This document shows, piece after piece, positions 1-8,247 of a stretch of DNA of 61,442 nt (position 1 is the first letter of the stretch; every line of letters begins with the position of its first letter). The position numbers and the translations under genes are program-made. Source of the stretch: Alphaproteobacteria bacterium (lineage in GTDB: Bacteria; Pseudomonadota; Alphaproteobacteria; Reyranellales; Reyranellaceae). The notes under the pieces are model-generated. The model searched no databases. It was not told where the DNA came from and saw only the letters and a list, made by a program, of their open reading frames with translations. The stretch covers positions 1 through 61,442 of the forward strand of contig CANJHI010000011.1 in NCBI GenBank assembly GCA_947474005.1, written 5' to 3'.

Positions 1-1
1 A

Positions 2-292
2 GTTGCCATCGTTATCCATAACTACCGCTGGCGGCTCGGCCTGGCCGATGGTGAGCCGAAGTACGACGATCTGGAAAAGCGGTTGGCGCAAGGTCCGGAC
101 ATTTCCGTGCCGACCATCACGCTTGAGGGCGATGCCAACGGAGCGCCGCATCCGGACAGCAGCGCCTATGCCTGGAAATTCCTGGGCAAGTACGAGCATC
201 GGCTGATCAAGGGCGGCATCGGGCACAATCTTCCGCAGGAAGCGCCGCGCGCCTTTGCCGAAGCAGTCATCGATGTCGGCACTTTCCAATGA
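2..292 (+). CDS. Alpha/beta hydrolase, C-terminal part (5' end outside window)
   Basis: An open frame enters from the left edge and stops at 290-292, giving about 96 C-terminal residues. It ends with the two landmarks of an alpha/beta hydrolase: the acid loop (TITLEGDANGAPHP) and the catalytic-histidine loop (GGIGHNLPQEAP), followed by a last helix (RAFAEAVIDV). The nucleophile Ser lies outside the window, so substrate cannot be judged; an epoxide- or haloalkane-type hydrolase is possible. Its stop overlaps the ATG of the next frame (ATGA). Confidence 0.75.
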   Translation, partial: VAIVIHNYRWRLGLADGEPKYDDLEKRLAQGPDISVPTITLEGDANGAPHPDSSAYAWKFLGKYEHRLIKGGIGHNLPQEAPRAFAEAVIDVGTFQ

Positions 293-534
293 GAGCCATC
301 CATCTCGTTCCGGGTGCGGTCACGTCTCTCCAGTTCGTGGTCAGGGATTCGAAAGGATACCCGGCAACCGAGGGCTGGGGATTCGGCAGGTTCGTTGACG
401 GCCAGCCCGCCGACGAGGCTCGGCATCAGGCCTGTTTTGCCTGCCATCAAGCGCACGTGAAGGGGCATGACTTTGTCTTCACGCAGTTTGCGCCGCGAAC
501 ACATTCATCACCCACGAAGGAAGCTAGATCATGA
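289..534 (+). pseudogene. Truncated cytochrome P460 family fragment
   Basis: The 81-residue frame matches only the C-terminal half of cytochrome P460 proteins: a GWGFGRF segment (29-35) followed by the c-type haem motif C49-F-A-C52-H53 and a closing DFVFTQF segment. P460 proteins are normally about 150-180 residues with a signal peptide. This frame has no signal peptide and starts in the middle of the fold, so a haem protein could not be exported or matured from it. It is squeezed between the hydrolase and ohr with ATGA overlaps at both ends. I read it as a remnant; a functional small protein is less likely. Confidence 0.5.
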
Positions 535-947
535 CCCAAGCAAAAGTCCTCTACACGGCCAAGACGCACACCACCGGCGGCCGCGAGCACGGCGTGGCGC
601 GCAGCTCCGATGGCCACCTCGACATTAAGCTTTCGACTCCCGGTGCGGCGGGCATCGGCACAAATCCGGAGCAGCTGTTCGCTGCCGGGTGGTCGGCCTG
701 CTTCGAAGGCGCGATGGGCCTTGCTGCCCGCAAGATGAAGGTCGCTCTTCCCGCTGACCTTGCGATCGATGCGGAGGTCGATCTGAACCTCTCCGACGGC
801 GCCTATTTTCTGAGCGCCCGCCTCAACGTAAGCCTGCCGGGCCTGGAGCGCGATGTTGCCAAGGCCCTGGCGGACGCCGCGCATCAGACGTGCCCCTATT
901 CCAAGGCCATCCGCGGCAACGTCGACGTCACCATCAACGTGGTCTGA
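531..947 (+). CDS. ohr: Organic hydroperoxide resistance protein (Ohr/OsmC family)
   Basis: The 138-residue protein is full length for Ohr, a cytosolic thiol peroxidase that reduces organic hydroperoxides with lipoylated partners. Both redox cysteines are present, C57 in the segment NPEQLFAAGWSACF and C121 in CPYSKAIRGN. The active-site Arg (R19 or nearby) and Glu (E48 of NPEQ) are also in place. The ATG overlaps the stop of the P460 fragment. I see no OhrR-type regulator next to it. Confidence 0.93.
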   Translation: MTQAKVLYTAKTHTTGGREHGVARSSDGHLDIKLSTPGAAGIGTNPEQLFAAGWSACFEGAMGLAARKMKVALPADLAIDAEVDLNLSDGAYFLSARLNVSLPGLERDVAKALADAAHQTCPYSKAIRGNVDVTINVV

Positions 948-1075
948 ACCGGGGACGACCTCAGATCCCGAGGTTCGTCTGCGGCATGACCACTTCCTGG
1001 CGTGCGCTCACCAAGTCGATCGGCGCTGCGAGGGTTGCCCGATCGAACGTGGACGCCCGTATCATCGAGTACTTC

Positions 1076-1840
1076 TTATGCGAGCTTGAATTGCCTCTGA
1101 AGAAACGCCGAATGCAGTCCGCCGGCGGGCGGTCTGGCGGCGATATGTTGGGTGACTTGCGTATTTTCTGAACCGTTTCCGGCGACCATCAGCATGACGC
1201 GATTGACCGGAATGGTTTTGAGCGTCTGCCGTTTCAGCAGTTCATCGAGAATGGCTTCCGGCTCACCCTCGGGAACGGTAATCCAGTATCTCAATGCGTT
1301 GAGCATGCTCTGCGTTTCGGGGTCATACGCCTTGGAGTCACCGGCCACATAGTGCGTTCCCAGGGTCTCGATCCTGGCGATGCAGATCGGTTCTCCTGCG
1401 CTGTCCGGGTCTTCCGCGCTATGGTCGGTATGGAGGCCATGCGGTTGGGGAACCGTGAATTTGCCGTACGAATAATGCCCTTTGCGATAGCGCGCCGACG
1501 GCACGAGGATGCCCATCATTTCATCGACATCGTCGTTATAGAGTCGCACGTAATTCGCCATCGTGTCGGAAGCGCCGCCGCCGAATTTTTCTGCGAGCCA
1601 ATTGTCGTCGACAGCGACCGTTTGAACATCGTTGAACTGCTTCGCCTGTTCATGGATCGCTTTGCTTGCGGCCTTGCGGAAGCGGGCGATGAGCAGGGGT
1701 AGGTGGGTATGCGCTTCGCGGTCGTTGAAATTGGCATGAAGGCGTTCGAGGAGAGACCAGTGCTCGGAAGAGAACGGCACTGCTTCCAGGATTTTTAGCC
1801 TGGGCTGTAGGGCGGCCCATGCCTGATGAAGAGATGTCAT
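1076..1840 (-). CDS. Conserved hypothetical protein, possible 2OG-Fe(II) oxygenase-like fold
   Basis: A 254-residue soluble protein that I do not recognise. The only functional hint is a HxD-type pair in PHGLHTDHS (about 135-143) and a later His/Arg-rich segment (TQHIAARPP, near 233-241). That spacing recalls the metal triad of 2-oxoglutarate/Fe(II) oxygenases, but this is weak. No signal peptide or membrane segment is visible. The start is an ATG at 1838-1840 with no strong Shine-Dalgarno. It stands alone between ohr and poxB. Confidence 0.6.
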   Translation of the reverse strand: MTSLHQAWAALQPRLKILEAVPFSSEHWSLLERLHANFNDREAHTHLPLLIARFRKAASKAIHEQAKQFNDVQTVAVDDNWLAEKFGGGASDTMANYVRLYNDDVDEMMGILVPSARYRKGHYSYGKFTVPQPHGLHTDHSAEDPDSAGEPICIARIETLGTHYVAGDSKAYDPETQSMLNALRYWITVPEGEPEAILDELLKRQTLKTIPVNRVMLMVAGNGSENTQVTQHIAARPPAGGLHSAFLQRQFKLA

Positions 1841-1920
1841 GATCTTTTCACCCAGTCATATCGACTCGTGTAGGTTCCGGGCTTCCGTCGCTTCGATCAG
1901 TGAACTCACACCCCACCTCT

Positions 1921-2016
1921 TGCTGAGGAGGCCCGAAGGGCCGTCTCGAAGCATGGGAACGAGCACTTCGTCTGTTGCCCATGCTTCGAGACGCGCCCGC
2001 AGGGCGCTCCTCAGCA
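1921..2016. repeat. Large intergenic palindromic repeat (REP-like)
   Basis: The outer 10-bp arms (TGCTGAGGAG at 1921-1930, complement at 2007-2016) and inner 16-bp arms (1942-1957 and 1978-1993) are perfect inverted repeats. Between them each side carries its own small hairpin (GCCC-GAA-GGGC and GCCC-GCA-GGGC). The element lies in the 281-base gap between the 1076-1840 gene and poxB. The sequence style resembles dispersed palindromes of alphaproteobacterial genomes. The rest of the gap shows nothing else I can name. Confidence 0.75.
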
Positions 2017-2121
2017 TGAGGTTGATGGTGGATCGGGCTGGCACGTGAGGCTCGACGAGATGTGTGAATTCGATAGTGTCTTTCTGTGTGGAGGCAATAG
2101 AACAGGTCAGCGGCAAACCCC

Positions 2122-3843
2122 TCAAATCCTCAGATTCGTCCGCGCGAGATCGATCAACTCGCTCGCGCGGCCGTCCATCACCGCCTTCAGCGTGAACAGG
2201 CCAAAGTGATAGGCTTGGTCGAGCGTCGCCTTGGGCGGCATGACCAGCTCCTGGCGCGCGCTCACCACGTCGACCAGCACGGGGCCCTTGTGGGCCAGCG
2301 CCTCGCGCAGCGCGCCTTCGAGCTTGGCCGGGTCTTCCACGCGGAAACCCTTGATGCCCATCGCCTCGGCCATGGCCGCGAAGTTGGGGTTTTTCAGGTC
2401 GACGGCGGTGTCGAGGAAGCCGCTCGCCTTCATCTCCAGCTCGACGAAGCCCAGCGTGCCGTTGTTCAGCACCACCACCTTCACCGGCAGGCCGAGCTGG
2501 GAGAGGCTGATGAAGTCGCCCATCATCATGGCGAAGCCGCCGTCGCCCGACATCGAGATCACCTGCCGGTCCGTGTGCGAGGCCTGGGCGCCGATCGCCT
2601 GCGGCATGGCATTGGCCATCGAGGCGTGGTTGAACGAGCCGATCAGGCGGCGCTTGCCGTTCATCTTGAGGTAGCGCGCCGCCCACACCGATTGCGTGCC
2701 GACGTCGCAGGTGAAGATGGCGTCGTCGTCGGCGAGTTCGCTCAGCAGGCGGGCGACGTACTGCGGATGGATCTTGCCGCCGGCGGGCCCACCCTCGGCC
2801 AGCTTGTCGAGATCGGCGCGCGCCTTTTGGTAGTGCGCAAGGGCGGCATCGAGGAAGGCGCGCTCAGTCTTGGGCTTCAGTTTGGGCAGGAGGGCCTGGA
2901 TCGTGTCGGAGATGTCGCCCACCACGCCCAAGTCGAGCCGGCAGCGGTTGCCCAGGCTCTCGGCCCGCAGGTCGACCTGCGCCACCTTGGCGTGCTCGGG
3001 ATAGAACTGCCGGTAGGGGAAGTCGGTGCCCAGCAGCAGCAGCGTGTCGCATTCCTTCATCGCGGCGTAACCCGAGGCGAAGCCGATCAGGCCGGTCATG
3101 CCGACGTCGAACGGGTTGTCGTACTCGACATATTCCTTGCCACGCAGCGAATGGACCATCGGCGCGTTCAGAACGCGCGCCAGCTCGATCACCGCGTCGT
3201 GGGCGCCGGCGCAGCCCGCGCCGCACATCAGGGTGACCTTCTGGCCATCGTTCAGCAGGGCGGCCAGCGCATCCAGCTCCGACTCGGAGGGCCGCACGAC
3301 CGGCGGCTGGGGCGCCAGCCAGCCTGCCGCCGTCGCGGACGTCGTCTGCAGCGCCACGTCCCCCGGGATCACCACCACCGAGACGCCGCGCTGGGCGACG
3401 GCGATGCGGATCGCCTTGTCGAACACACGCGGCATCTGGTCGGGATTGGAGATCGTCTCGACATAGTGCGAGCACTCGGCGAAGAGCTGCTCGGGGTGCG
3501 TCTCCTGGAAATAGTGGCCGCCGATCTCGCTGCTCGGGATGTGAGCGGCGATGGCCAGCACCGGCACGCGGTTGCGGTAGCAGTCGAACAGGCCGTTGAT
3601 CAGGTGCATGTTGCCGGGGCCGCAGCTGCCGGCGCAGACGGCGAGCTGGCCGGTCAGATGGGCCTCGGCGCCGGCCGCGAAGGCGCCCGCCTCCTCGTGG
3701 CGCATGTGGACCCAGTCGATCTCCTTCATGCGGCGCAGCGAATCGGTGAAGCCGTTCAGGGAGTCGCCGGCCACGCCATAGATGCGCTTCACGCCGGCCG
3801 CGCGCAGGGTCTCGGCCATCAGATCGGCAATCGTTCGCGCCAT
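2122..3843 (-). CDS. poxB: Pyruvate dehydrogenase (quinone) / pyruvate oxidase, ThDP-dependent
   Basis: The 573-residue protein matches the length of E. coli PoxB (572), a peripheral-membrane flavoenzyme that decarboxylates pyruvate to acetate and CO2 and passes electrons to quinone. The ThDP-activating Glu is E50 in [10 protein letters not shown]. The ThDP/Mg motif starts at [11 protein letters not shown] and ends near [10 protein letters not shown]. The C-terminus ([12 protein letters not shown]) resembles the lipid-binding tail of PoxB. I chose the ATG at 3841-3843 because GGAG lies seven bases upstream; a TTG at 3858 would include that site. It has no operon partner. Confidence 0.92.
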   Translation of the reverse strand: MARTIADLMAETLRAAGVKRIYGVAGDSLNGFTDSLRRMKEIDWVHMRHEEAGAFAAGAEAHLTGQLAVCAGSCGPGNMHLINGLFDCYRNRVPVLAIAAHIPSSEIGGHYFQETHPEQLFAECSHYVETISNPDQMPRVFDKAIRIAVAQRGVSVVVIPGDVALQTTSATAAGWLAPQPPVVRPSESELDALAALLNDGQKVTLMCGAGCAGAHDAVIELARVLNAPMVHSLRGKEYVEYDNPFDVGMTGLIGFASGYAAMKECDTLLLLGTDFPYRQFYPEHAKVAQVDLRAESLGNRCRLDLGVVGDISDTIQALLPKLKPKTERAFLDAALAHYQKARADLDKLAEGGPAGGKIHPQYVARLLSELADDDAIFTCDVGTQSVWAARYLKMNGKRRLIGSFNHASMANAMPQAIGAQASHTDRQVISMSGDGGFAMMMGDFISLSQLGLPVKVVVLNNGTLGFVELEMKASGFLDTAVDLKNPNFAAMAEAMGIKGFRVEDPAKLEGALREALAHKGPVLVDVVSARQELVMPPKATLDQAYHFGLFTLKAVMDGRASELIDLARTNLRI

Positions 3844-3908
3844 GTCGGACTCCGTCAAGAGGAATGAGGGTGGCCGGCACTATGGCACGACATTCGGCGC
3901 CGACACAT

Positions 3909-3951
3909 CTCATGTTCCTCTCTCCCACTTGTTGGGGGAGAGGAACATGAG
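3909..3951. terminator. Strong inverted repeat between SGNH gene and poxB
   Basis: Two 18-base arms (3909-3926 and 3934-3951) pair with one mismatch around a 7-base loop. The hairpin lies between two minus-strand genes. It could terminate the upstream SGNH transcript or be another dispersed palindrome, since there is no long T run on either side. Confidence 0.5.
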
Positions 3952-3986
3952 GTCATACTCTGCCAGCCGCGGCCCTTATCGAACCT

Positions 3987-5243
3987 CTACTCCGACACCT
4001 TGGTGCGCCAGCTCCAGGCCTTGGCCATGTCGTGCGCCATGCGGGTGGCGATCAGGGAGTAGCCCCGGCTTTCCGCCCCGTCGCGCCGGGGGTGGATGTC
4101 GTCGACATAGATCGTCGCCTTCTCGTCCTTGAAGACGTCGAGGAGGCTGCGAACCTCGATGTTGCGTTCCCGAAGCGCCAGGAGGCGATTGACGATTTCG
4201 ACGTAGCGCGGCCCATAGTCGACTTGGGGGAGATTGCGGCGCTCCTCCTCGGTCAGCGTCTTGCCCACGGCAGGCACCGGCTGGAGGAAGAACATCGACT
4301 TGATCCCGTAGTCGCGGGCCATGAGGTCCATGAGGCGGATGTACTTGGCATATTGCCCGACCTGCCAGTCCATGAAGGCCGGGGGCGAAGAGGTGATGTC
4401 CTGCGGCAGCTTCATCATGGCGGTATAGGTCTTCGCACCGGACGGGTCCTCCGGCGGCTTGCCGGCCAATGCCGAGGCGATCAGGTAGGCGGCATGCGAA
4501 TGCGCGGTGATGCCGCTGCCCAGCCAGCCGGCGGCGCGTCCCATGAGCCAACTCACCGCCAGGCTTCCGAAGCCGTCCTTGGCGATGACCGGATTCACAC
4601 TGAGGTAGCTGTTGGCGGGCAGTTCGAAGCGCGAGAGCATGCCCGGCTGGGTCAGGTACTGTTCGTTGTAGCCGTCCAGTGTGACCACGGCGTCGACGAA
4701 CTCGCCATAGATCGCGAACAGGATCATCTGCTGCGGCTGCTTCCAGGCGCCGAGGCCGCCGTTCAGCACCTGGAAGGGCTTGCCGGTCGGGCTGACGTAG
4801 TGCCGGTTGAGGGCGCTCTCCAGGAAGCCGCGGCGGGAAGGATCGAAGGCCTGGCCGAGTTGCGAGGCGACCGAGCCGCCTGCCACGAGCACGACATAGC
4901 GGTCGTTGTTTCGAACCACGGGATAGTCGTCGCCGAGCAGCCCGATGTTGTTGGCGTCGGGCACGCCGCACGGATCGTCATGGTGATGGACGAACGCCAG
5001 GTACGGGTGCGGGAACATGGTATCGACGTACCGGCAATTGCCACCGCGGGTGATGTCCTGGATATAGGAGTTGCGGATACCGTCGAACAGTTTGCTCGCG
5101 GCGATGTATTGCCCGTCACGGATCGTGAGCCACGCCGTCGAGAGGATTTCCAGACCGATGAGCGCCACGGCAAGGCCAATGAGCAGTGTCGTCGCCTTGA
5201 GGACCGTCTGCCTTGCCAAGTCCTTGCGCGTCACGACCACCAT
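3987..5243 (-). CDS. Membrane-anchored SGNH/GDSL-like hydrolase family protein
   Basis: The 418-residue protein begins with one hydrophobic anchor (about 15-38, LKATTLLIGLAVALIGLEIL) that would place the rest outside the cytoplasm. The body has SGNH-like blocks: VLVAGGSVASQLG around 117-130 (block I, Ser in GGS) and DDIHPRRDG near the C-terminus (block V, D-x-x-H). Such proteins often trim or acylate polysaccharides, but no polysaccharide genes are adjacent, so the substrate is unknown. The ATG is at 5241-5243. Confidence 0.65.
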   Translation of the reverse strand: MVVVTRKDLARQTVLKATTLLIGLAVALIGLEILSTAWLTIRDGQYIAASKLFDGIRNSYIQDITRGGNCRYVDTMFPHPYLAFVHHHDDPCGVPDANNIGLLGDDYPVVRNNDRYVVLVAGGSVASQLGQAFDPSRRGFLESALNRHYVSPTGKPFQVLNGGLGAWKQPQQMILFAIYGEFVDAVVTLDGYNEQYLTQPGMLSRFELPANSYLSVNPVIAKDGFGSLAVSWLMGRAAGWLGSGITAHSHAAYLIASALAGKPPEDPSGAKTYTAMMKLPQDITSSPPAFMDWQVGQYAKYIRLMDLMARDYGIKSMFFLQPVPAVGKTLTEEERRNLPQVDYGPRYVEIVNRLLALRERNIEVRSLLDVFKDEKATIYVDDIHPRRDGAESRGYSLIATRMAHDMAKAWSWRTKVSE

Positions 5244-5300
5244 TCCCTAGAGGCGAACGCTAGCATTCCGCCAGGTTTCGGGGAACCCACGGTCTCGGCA

Positions 5301-6329
5301 CTAGCCGCGCCCCTTCTCGAAGCCGGCCAGGAACTGGACGAGGTTGCGGCCGAGGTCGTCGCCGAGATAGCCGCCTTCCTGGACCAGCACGGTCGGCAGG
5401 CCGAGCTGCGCGATCTTGGCCGCCATGGCGGCAAAGCCCGGGCCGGTCACTTTCAGCCCCTGCAGCGGATCGCTTTCGCTGGCGTCGAGGCCCAGGGCTA
5501 CGACCAGCGCGGTTGGCGCGAAGTGTCGGATGCGCGCGAGCGCTTCGTCGCCTGCAGCGAGCCACGGCGCATCGGCGGAACTCAGCGGTAGCGGCAGGTT
5601 GAGATTAAAACCGTCGCCGGCGCCGCTGCCCGCCTCGTGCGCATAGCCCCAGAAGTAGGGGTAGTAGTGGTCGGGGTCGGCGTGGATCGAGACGGTGAGC
5701 ACGTCGGCGCGTTCGTAGAAGATGCCCTGCGTGCCGTTGCCGTGATGCACATCGACGTCGAGCACCGCGACGCGTGCGTGCTTCGACCGAAGATGCTGGG
5801 CGGCGACGGCGGTGTTGTTGAGAAAGCAGAAGCCGCCTGCCATGTCGGCGAAGGCGTGATGGCCTGGCGGGCGGCAGAGCGCATAGGCCTCGCGGGCGCC
5901 ACCCGACACTGTTTCGGCCGCCGTGGTCGCGACCTCTGTCGCGGCAAGGGCGGCGTCCCAGGTGTGCGGCCCGATCGGGCAGGCCATGTCGACCTGGTGC
6001 CAGCCGGCGCGGCCGGCCAGCGCCTTGGGATAGGTGGCGGGCTGGCGCGCCGGATGGACGTTGGGCACGACCTCGTCCGAGGCGCCGGGCAGCTTCGCCC
6101 AGTCGCGCGCGGCCGTTTGCAGGAAATCGATGTAGTCGGGCGTATGCACCGCCGCGGCCGGGCCGGGGCCGAAGGCCTTGGGGGCGATGATGTCGTGGCC
6201 CGCGCCTTTCGCCGCGTCCAGCAGGCGCGTGGCGCGCTCGGGCTGCTCGGCGCTGCGCTGTTTCACGCCACGGACGATGAAGGTCTGCGGATCGTGTTGG
6301 GCGTGCTTGTCGGAATAGACGATCTTCAT
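5301..6329 (-). CDS. Acetylpolyamine amidohydrolase (histone deacetylase superfamily)
   Basis: The 342-residue Zn hydrolase should deacetylate acetylated polyamines in the cytosol. The motifs are complete: RPPGHH with H157/H158, the zinc ligands D193 and H195 in DVDVHHGNG and D282 in GLDASE, and Tyr321 in EGGY. Its length and local sequence (CRPPGHH, NNTAVAAQ, HHGNGTQ, IFYER) fit the acetylpolyamine branch rather than acetoin-utilisation proteins. The ATG at 6327-6329 overlaps the stop of the CoA-transferase gene by ATGA, implying translational coupling. The frame is open far upstream, but that part belongs to the overlapping gene. The potFGHI importer lies elsewhere in the window. Confidence 0.87.
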   Translation of the reverse strand: MKIVYSDKHAQHDPQTFIVRGVKQRSAEQPERATRLLDAAKGAGHDIIAPKAFGPGPAAAVHTPDYIDFLQTAARDWAKLPGASDEVVPNVHPARQPATYPKALAGRAGWHQVDMACPIGPHTWDAALAATEVATTAAETVSGGAREAYALCRPPGHHAFADMAGGFCFLNNTAVAAQHLRSKHARVAVLDVDVHHGNGTQGIFYERADVLTVSIHADPDHYYPYFWGYAHEAGSGAGDGFNLNLPLPLSSADAPWLAAGDEALARIRHFAPTALVVALGLDASESDPLQGLKVTGPGFAAMAAKIAQLGLPTVLVQEGGYLGDDLGRNLVQFLAGFEKGRG

Positions 6330-7513
6330 GGGGCACCGACTGCCTTGGAGTCGCGGAGGGCCGCGATCTCGCCGTCGCTGAAACCGACATCGCGCATGAT
6401 CTCGATCGTGTGCTCGCCGATCCGCGGCGCGAGGCGCCTCACTTCCAGCGGCGCGTCGGAGAGCTTCATCGGATTGGACGCGGCCTTGATCGGGCCGAGG
6501 CCGGGATAGTCGTATTCGACAATGCTGCCGCGCGCCTTCGCGTGCGCATTCTCCATCAGGTCGCTCACCTTCTGCACGGCCGAGCACGGCATGCCGGCAG
6601 GGAGCAGGACGTCGAGGAGCGCCTCGCAGGTATGCTGGGCGAAATGCTCCTCCATCATGGGCTCGAGAATGGCGCGATGGGCCACGCGGCCCTCGTTGGT
6701 GGCAAAGCGTGAATCGGCCAGCCACGCCTCGCAGCCCAGCGCCTTGCACAGCACCTTCCAGAAGGGGTCGTTGGTACCGGCGATGTAGATCGGCTTGGTT
6801 CTGGTCTCGAACACGCGCAACGGAAACAGGATCGAATTGCCGGTGCCCATGCGCACCGGGTCCTCGCCGGTGAGGCCGTGGTTGGTGATCCAGTGGCTCA
6901 TCAGGTGCACGCCGACGTCGAACAGCGAGAGGTCGAGGCGCTGGCCGCGGCCGGTCTTGTGGCGGCCGAGCAGGGCGAAGGCGATGCCGCCGGCACAGGC
7001 GAGACCGGTCGAGTAGTCGACCGCCGCCGTGCCGACGCGGCACATCTCGCCGCCGGTCGGGCCGGTCGCCTCGATCAGGCCGACCTCGGCCTGGATGCAG
7101 GGATCGTAGCCGGCGCGGCCGGAGTAGGGGCCGGTCTGGCCGTAGCCCGAGACCGAGGCATAGACCAGCCGCGGATTGGCCTTCGACACCACATCCCAGC
7201 CGAAACCCAGCTTGCCGATCACGCCCGGCGTGAAAGCCTCCATGAACACGTCGGCCTTCTTCACCAAACGCATCAGCACCTCGCGGCCGCCTTCGGTGCG
7301 GAGGTCGAGAGCGAGGCCGCGCTTGTTGCGGTTCATCGACGGCACCCAGGCGCCGCCGAAGTGCGGCCGGAAATGCTCGCCCTGCAGCGGTTCGACTTTT
7401 ATGACGTCGGCGCCCATGTCGCCCAGGATCTGGCCGGCGGTCGGGCCGGCGATGACTTGCGTGAGATCGAGGACGAGCGTGTCGGAGAGAGGGAGCATAT
7501 GGTGAACATCCAT
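6326..7513 (-). CDS. Family III CoA-transferase (CaiB/BaiF)
   Basis: The 395-residue protein moves CoA between carboxylic acids. The N-terminus (LVLDLTQVIAGPTAGQIL), the GYGQTGPY segment and the covalently acylated Asp (D137 in GRAGYDPCI) are typical of the family. The acids it uses cannot be told from sequence. Two starts are possible: ATG at 7511-7513, or ATG at 7496-7498, which gives the more usual family N-terminus (MLPLSDTLVLD). It overlaps the amidohydrolase start by four bases. Confidence 0.88.
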   Translation of the reverse strand: MDVHHMLPLSDTLVLDLTQVIAGPTAGQILGDMGADVIKVEPLQGEHFRPHFGGAWVPSMNRNKRGLALDLRTEGGREVLMRLVKKADVFMEAFTPGVIGKLGFGWDVVSKANPRLVYASVSGYGQTGPYSGRAGYDPCIQAEVGLIEATGPTGGEMCRVGTAAVDYSTGLACAGGIAFALLGRHKTGRGQRLDLSLFDVGVHLMSHWITNHGLTGEDPVRMGTGNSILFPLRVFETRTKPIYIAGTNDPFWKVLCKALGCEAWLADSRFATNEGRVAHRAILEPMMEEHFAQHTCEALLDVLLPAGMPCSAVQKVSDLMENAHAKARGSIVEYDYPGLGPIKAASNPMKLSDAPLEVRRLAPRIGEHTIEIMRDVGFSDGEIAALRDSKAVGAP

Positions 7514-7566
7514 TCAGGTGAGGCGTCGACCAATAGCCTCGTGCGGCCTATTCGGCCAGCGTCGGG

Positions 7567-7896
7567 TTAGGCGCCCAGCAGGCGTCTGGCCAGCAAGGTC
7601 CGCATATCACGCCGCCCGTCGGCGATCAGCACGACAACGACTTCCTTCGATAAGACGCGATAGACGATGCGGTAGGGCTTGAAAAAAATTTCACGAAAGT
7701 CACGGTTGCCATAGTCGAGTAACTCTTTCGGATATGCTCCACGATTAGGGAATGCCGCCAACGCTGAAAAGGTTTGCTCGATTCTCGTGACGACATCGAC
7801 GGCCCGCTCGATCGAATCGTGTTCGGCTATGTAGGCCGCGATCTCATCGAGGTCGCGCTCGGCGTCGACGTCGACAACGACCGTGAATTTTCTCAC
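7567..7896 (-). CDS. ParE/RelE-family toxin
   Basis: The 109-residue protein has the compact toxin fold pattern: an N-terminal strand and helices (AERDLDEIAAYIAEHDSIERA), a middle strand (REIFFKPYRIVYRVL) and a C-terminal strand (VVVVLIADGRRDM). It is likely a gyrase-poisoning or mRNA-cleaving toxin that its neighbour neutralises. The start is GTG at 7894-7896, overlapping the antitoxin stop as GTGA. Confidence 0.82.
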   Translation of the reverse strand: MRKFTVVVDVDAERDLDEIAAYIAEHDSIERAVDVVTRIEQTFSALAAFPNRGAYPKELLDYGNRDFREIFFKPYRIVYRVLSKEVVVVLIADGRRDMRTLLARRLLGA

Positions 7897-8180
7897 TTGC
7901 CGGTCTTGCGCGCGTTCAAACGCTTGCGCAGATCCGAAAATACTTCTTTGGCCGGCCGGTAGCGGCCTTCCTCTATGTTGCGGTTGGCGAGCGCGAGGAT
8001 CTTGAGCAGTGCGAGAGTTTCCTGCGTCTTTTCATAGGAGACGATATCCTGCACGATGGCTTTGGCCTCTCCGTTCTGGGTTATGATCATGGGCTCGCCG
8101 ACTTCGCTCAGCTCCTGCATGATCTCAGCGGCGTTGGCCTTGAAGTAGCTGATCGGCTTGATGCGGGTGGCGCGGGGCAT
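7893..8180 (-). CDS. Phd/YefM-family antitoxin
   Basis: The 95-residue protein has the Phd/YefM N-terminal DNA-binding fold (ISYFKANAAEIMQELSE, then PMIITQNGEAKAIVQDIVSYE) and a charged C-terminal tail that would wrap the toxin (YRPAKEVFSDLRKRLNARK). The ATG at 8178-8180 follows GAGGGAAAA and a good promoter. It overlaps the ParE-type toxin by four bases, the usual antitoxin-first order, and probably represses its own promoter. Confidence 0.85.
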   Translation of the reverse strand: MPRATRIKPISYFKANAAEIMQELSEVGEPMIITQNGEAKAIVQDIVSYEKTQETLALLKILALANRNIEEGRYRPAKEVFSDLRKRLNARKTGK

Positions 8181-8208
8181 GTGGGTTTTCCCTCGTAATA
8201 CGCGCCTG

Positions 8209-8237
8209 AATTTAGTCTGATAATGGTTCGATGACAA
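8209..8237 (-). promoter_or_regulatory. Sigma-70-type promoter of the toxin-antitoxin operon
   Basis: On the minus strand TTGTCA (8232-8237) is followed by a 17-base spacer and TAAATT (8209-8214). It lies 29-57 bases upstream of the antitoxin ATG. The spacing and the absence of any other gene make this a good candidate. Confidence 0.5.
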
Positions 8238-8247
8238 TGGAGTTGAC

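Noticed and set aside
2206..3867. Long plus-strand open frame of 553 codons opposite poxB
   Set aside because: It is a GC-rich antisense shadow of poxB with low-complexity His/Arg/Gly composition and no family features.
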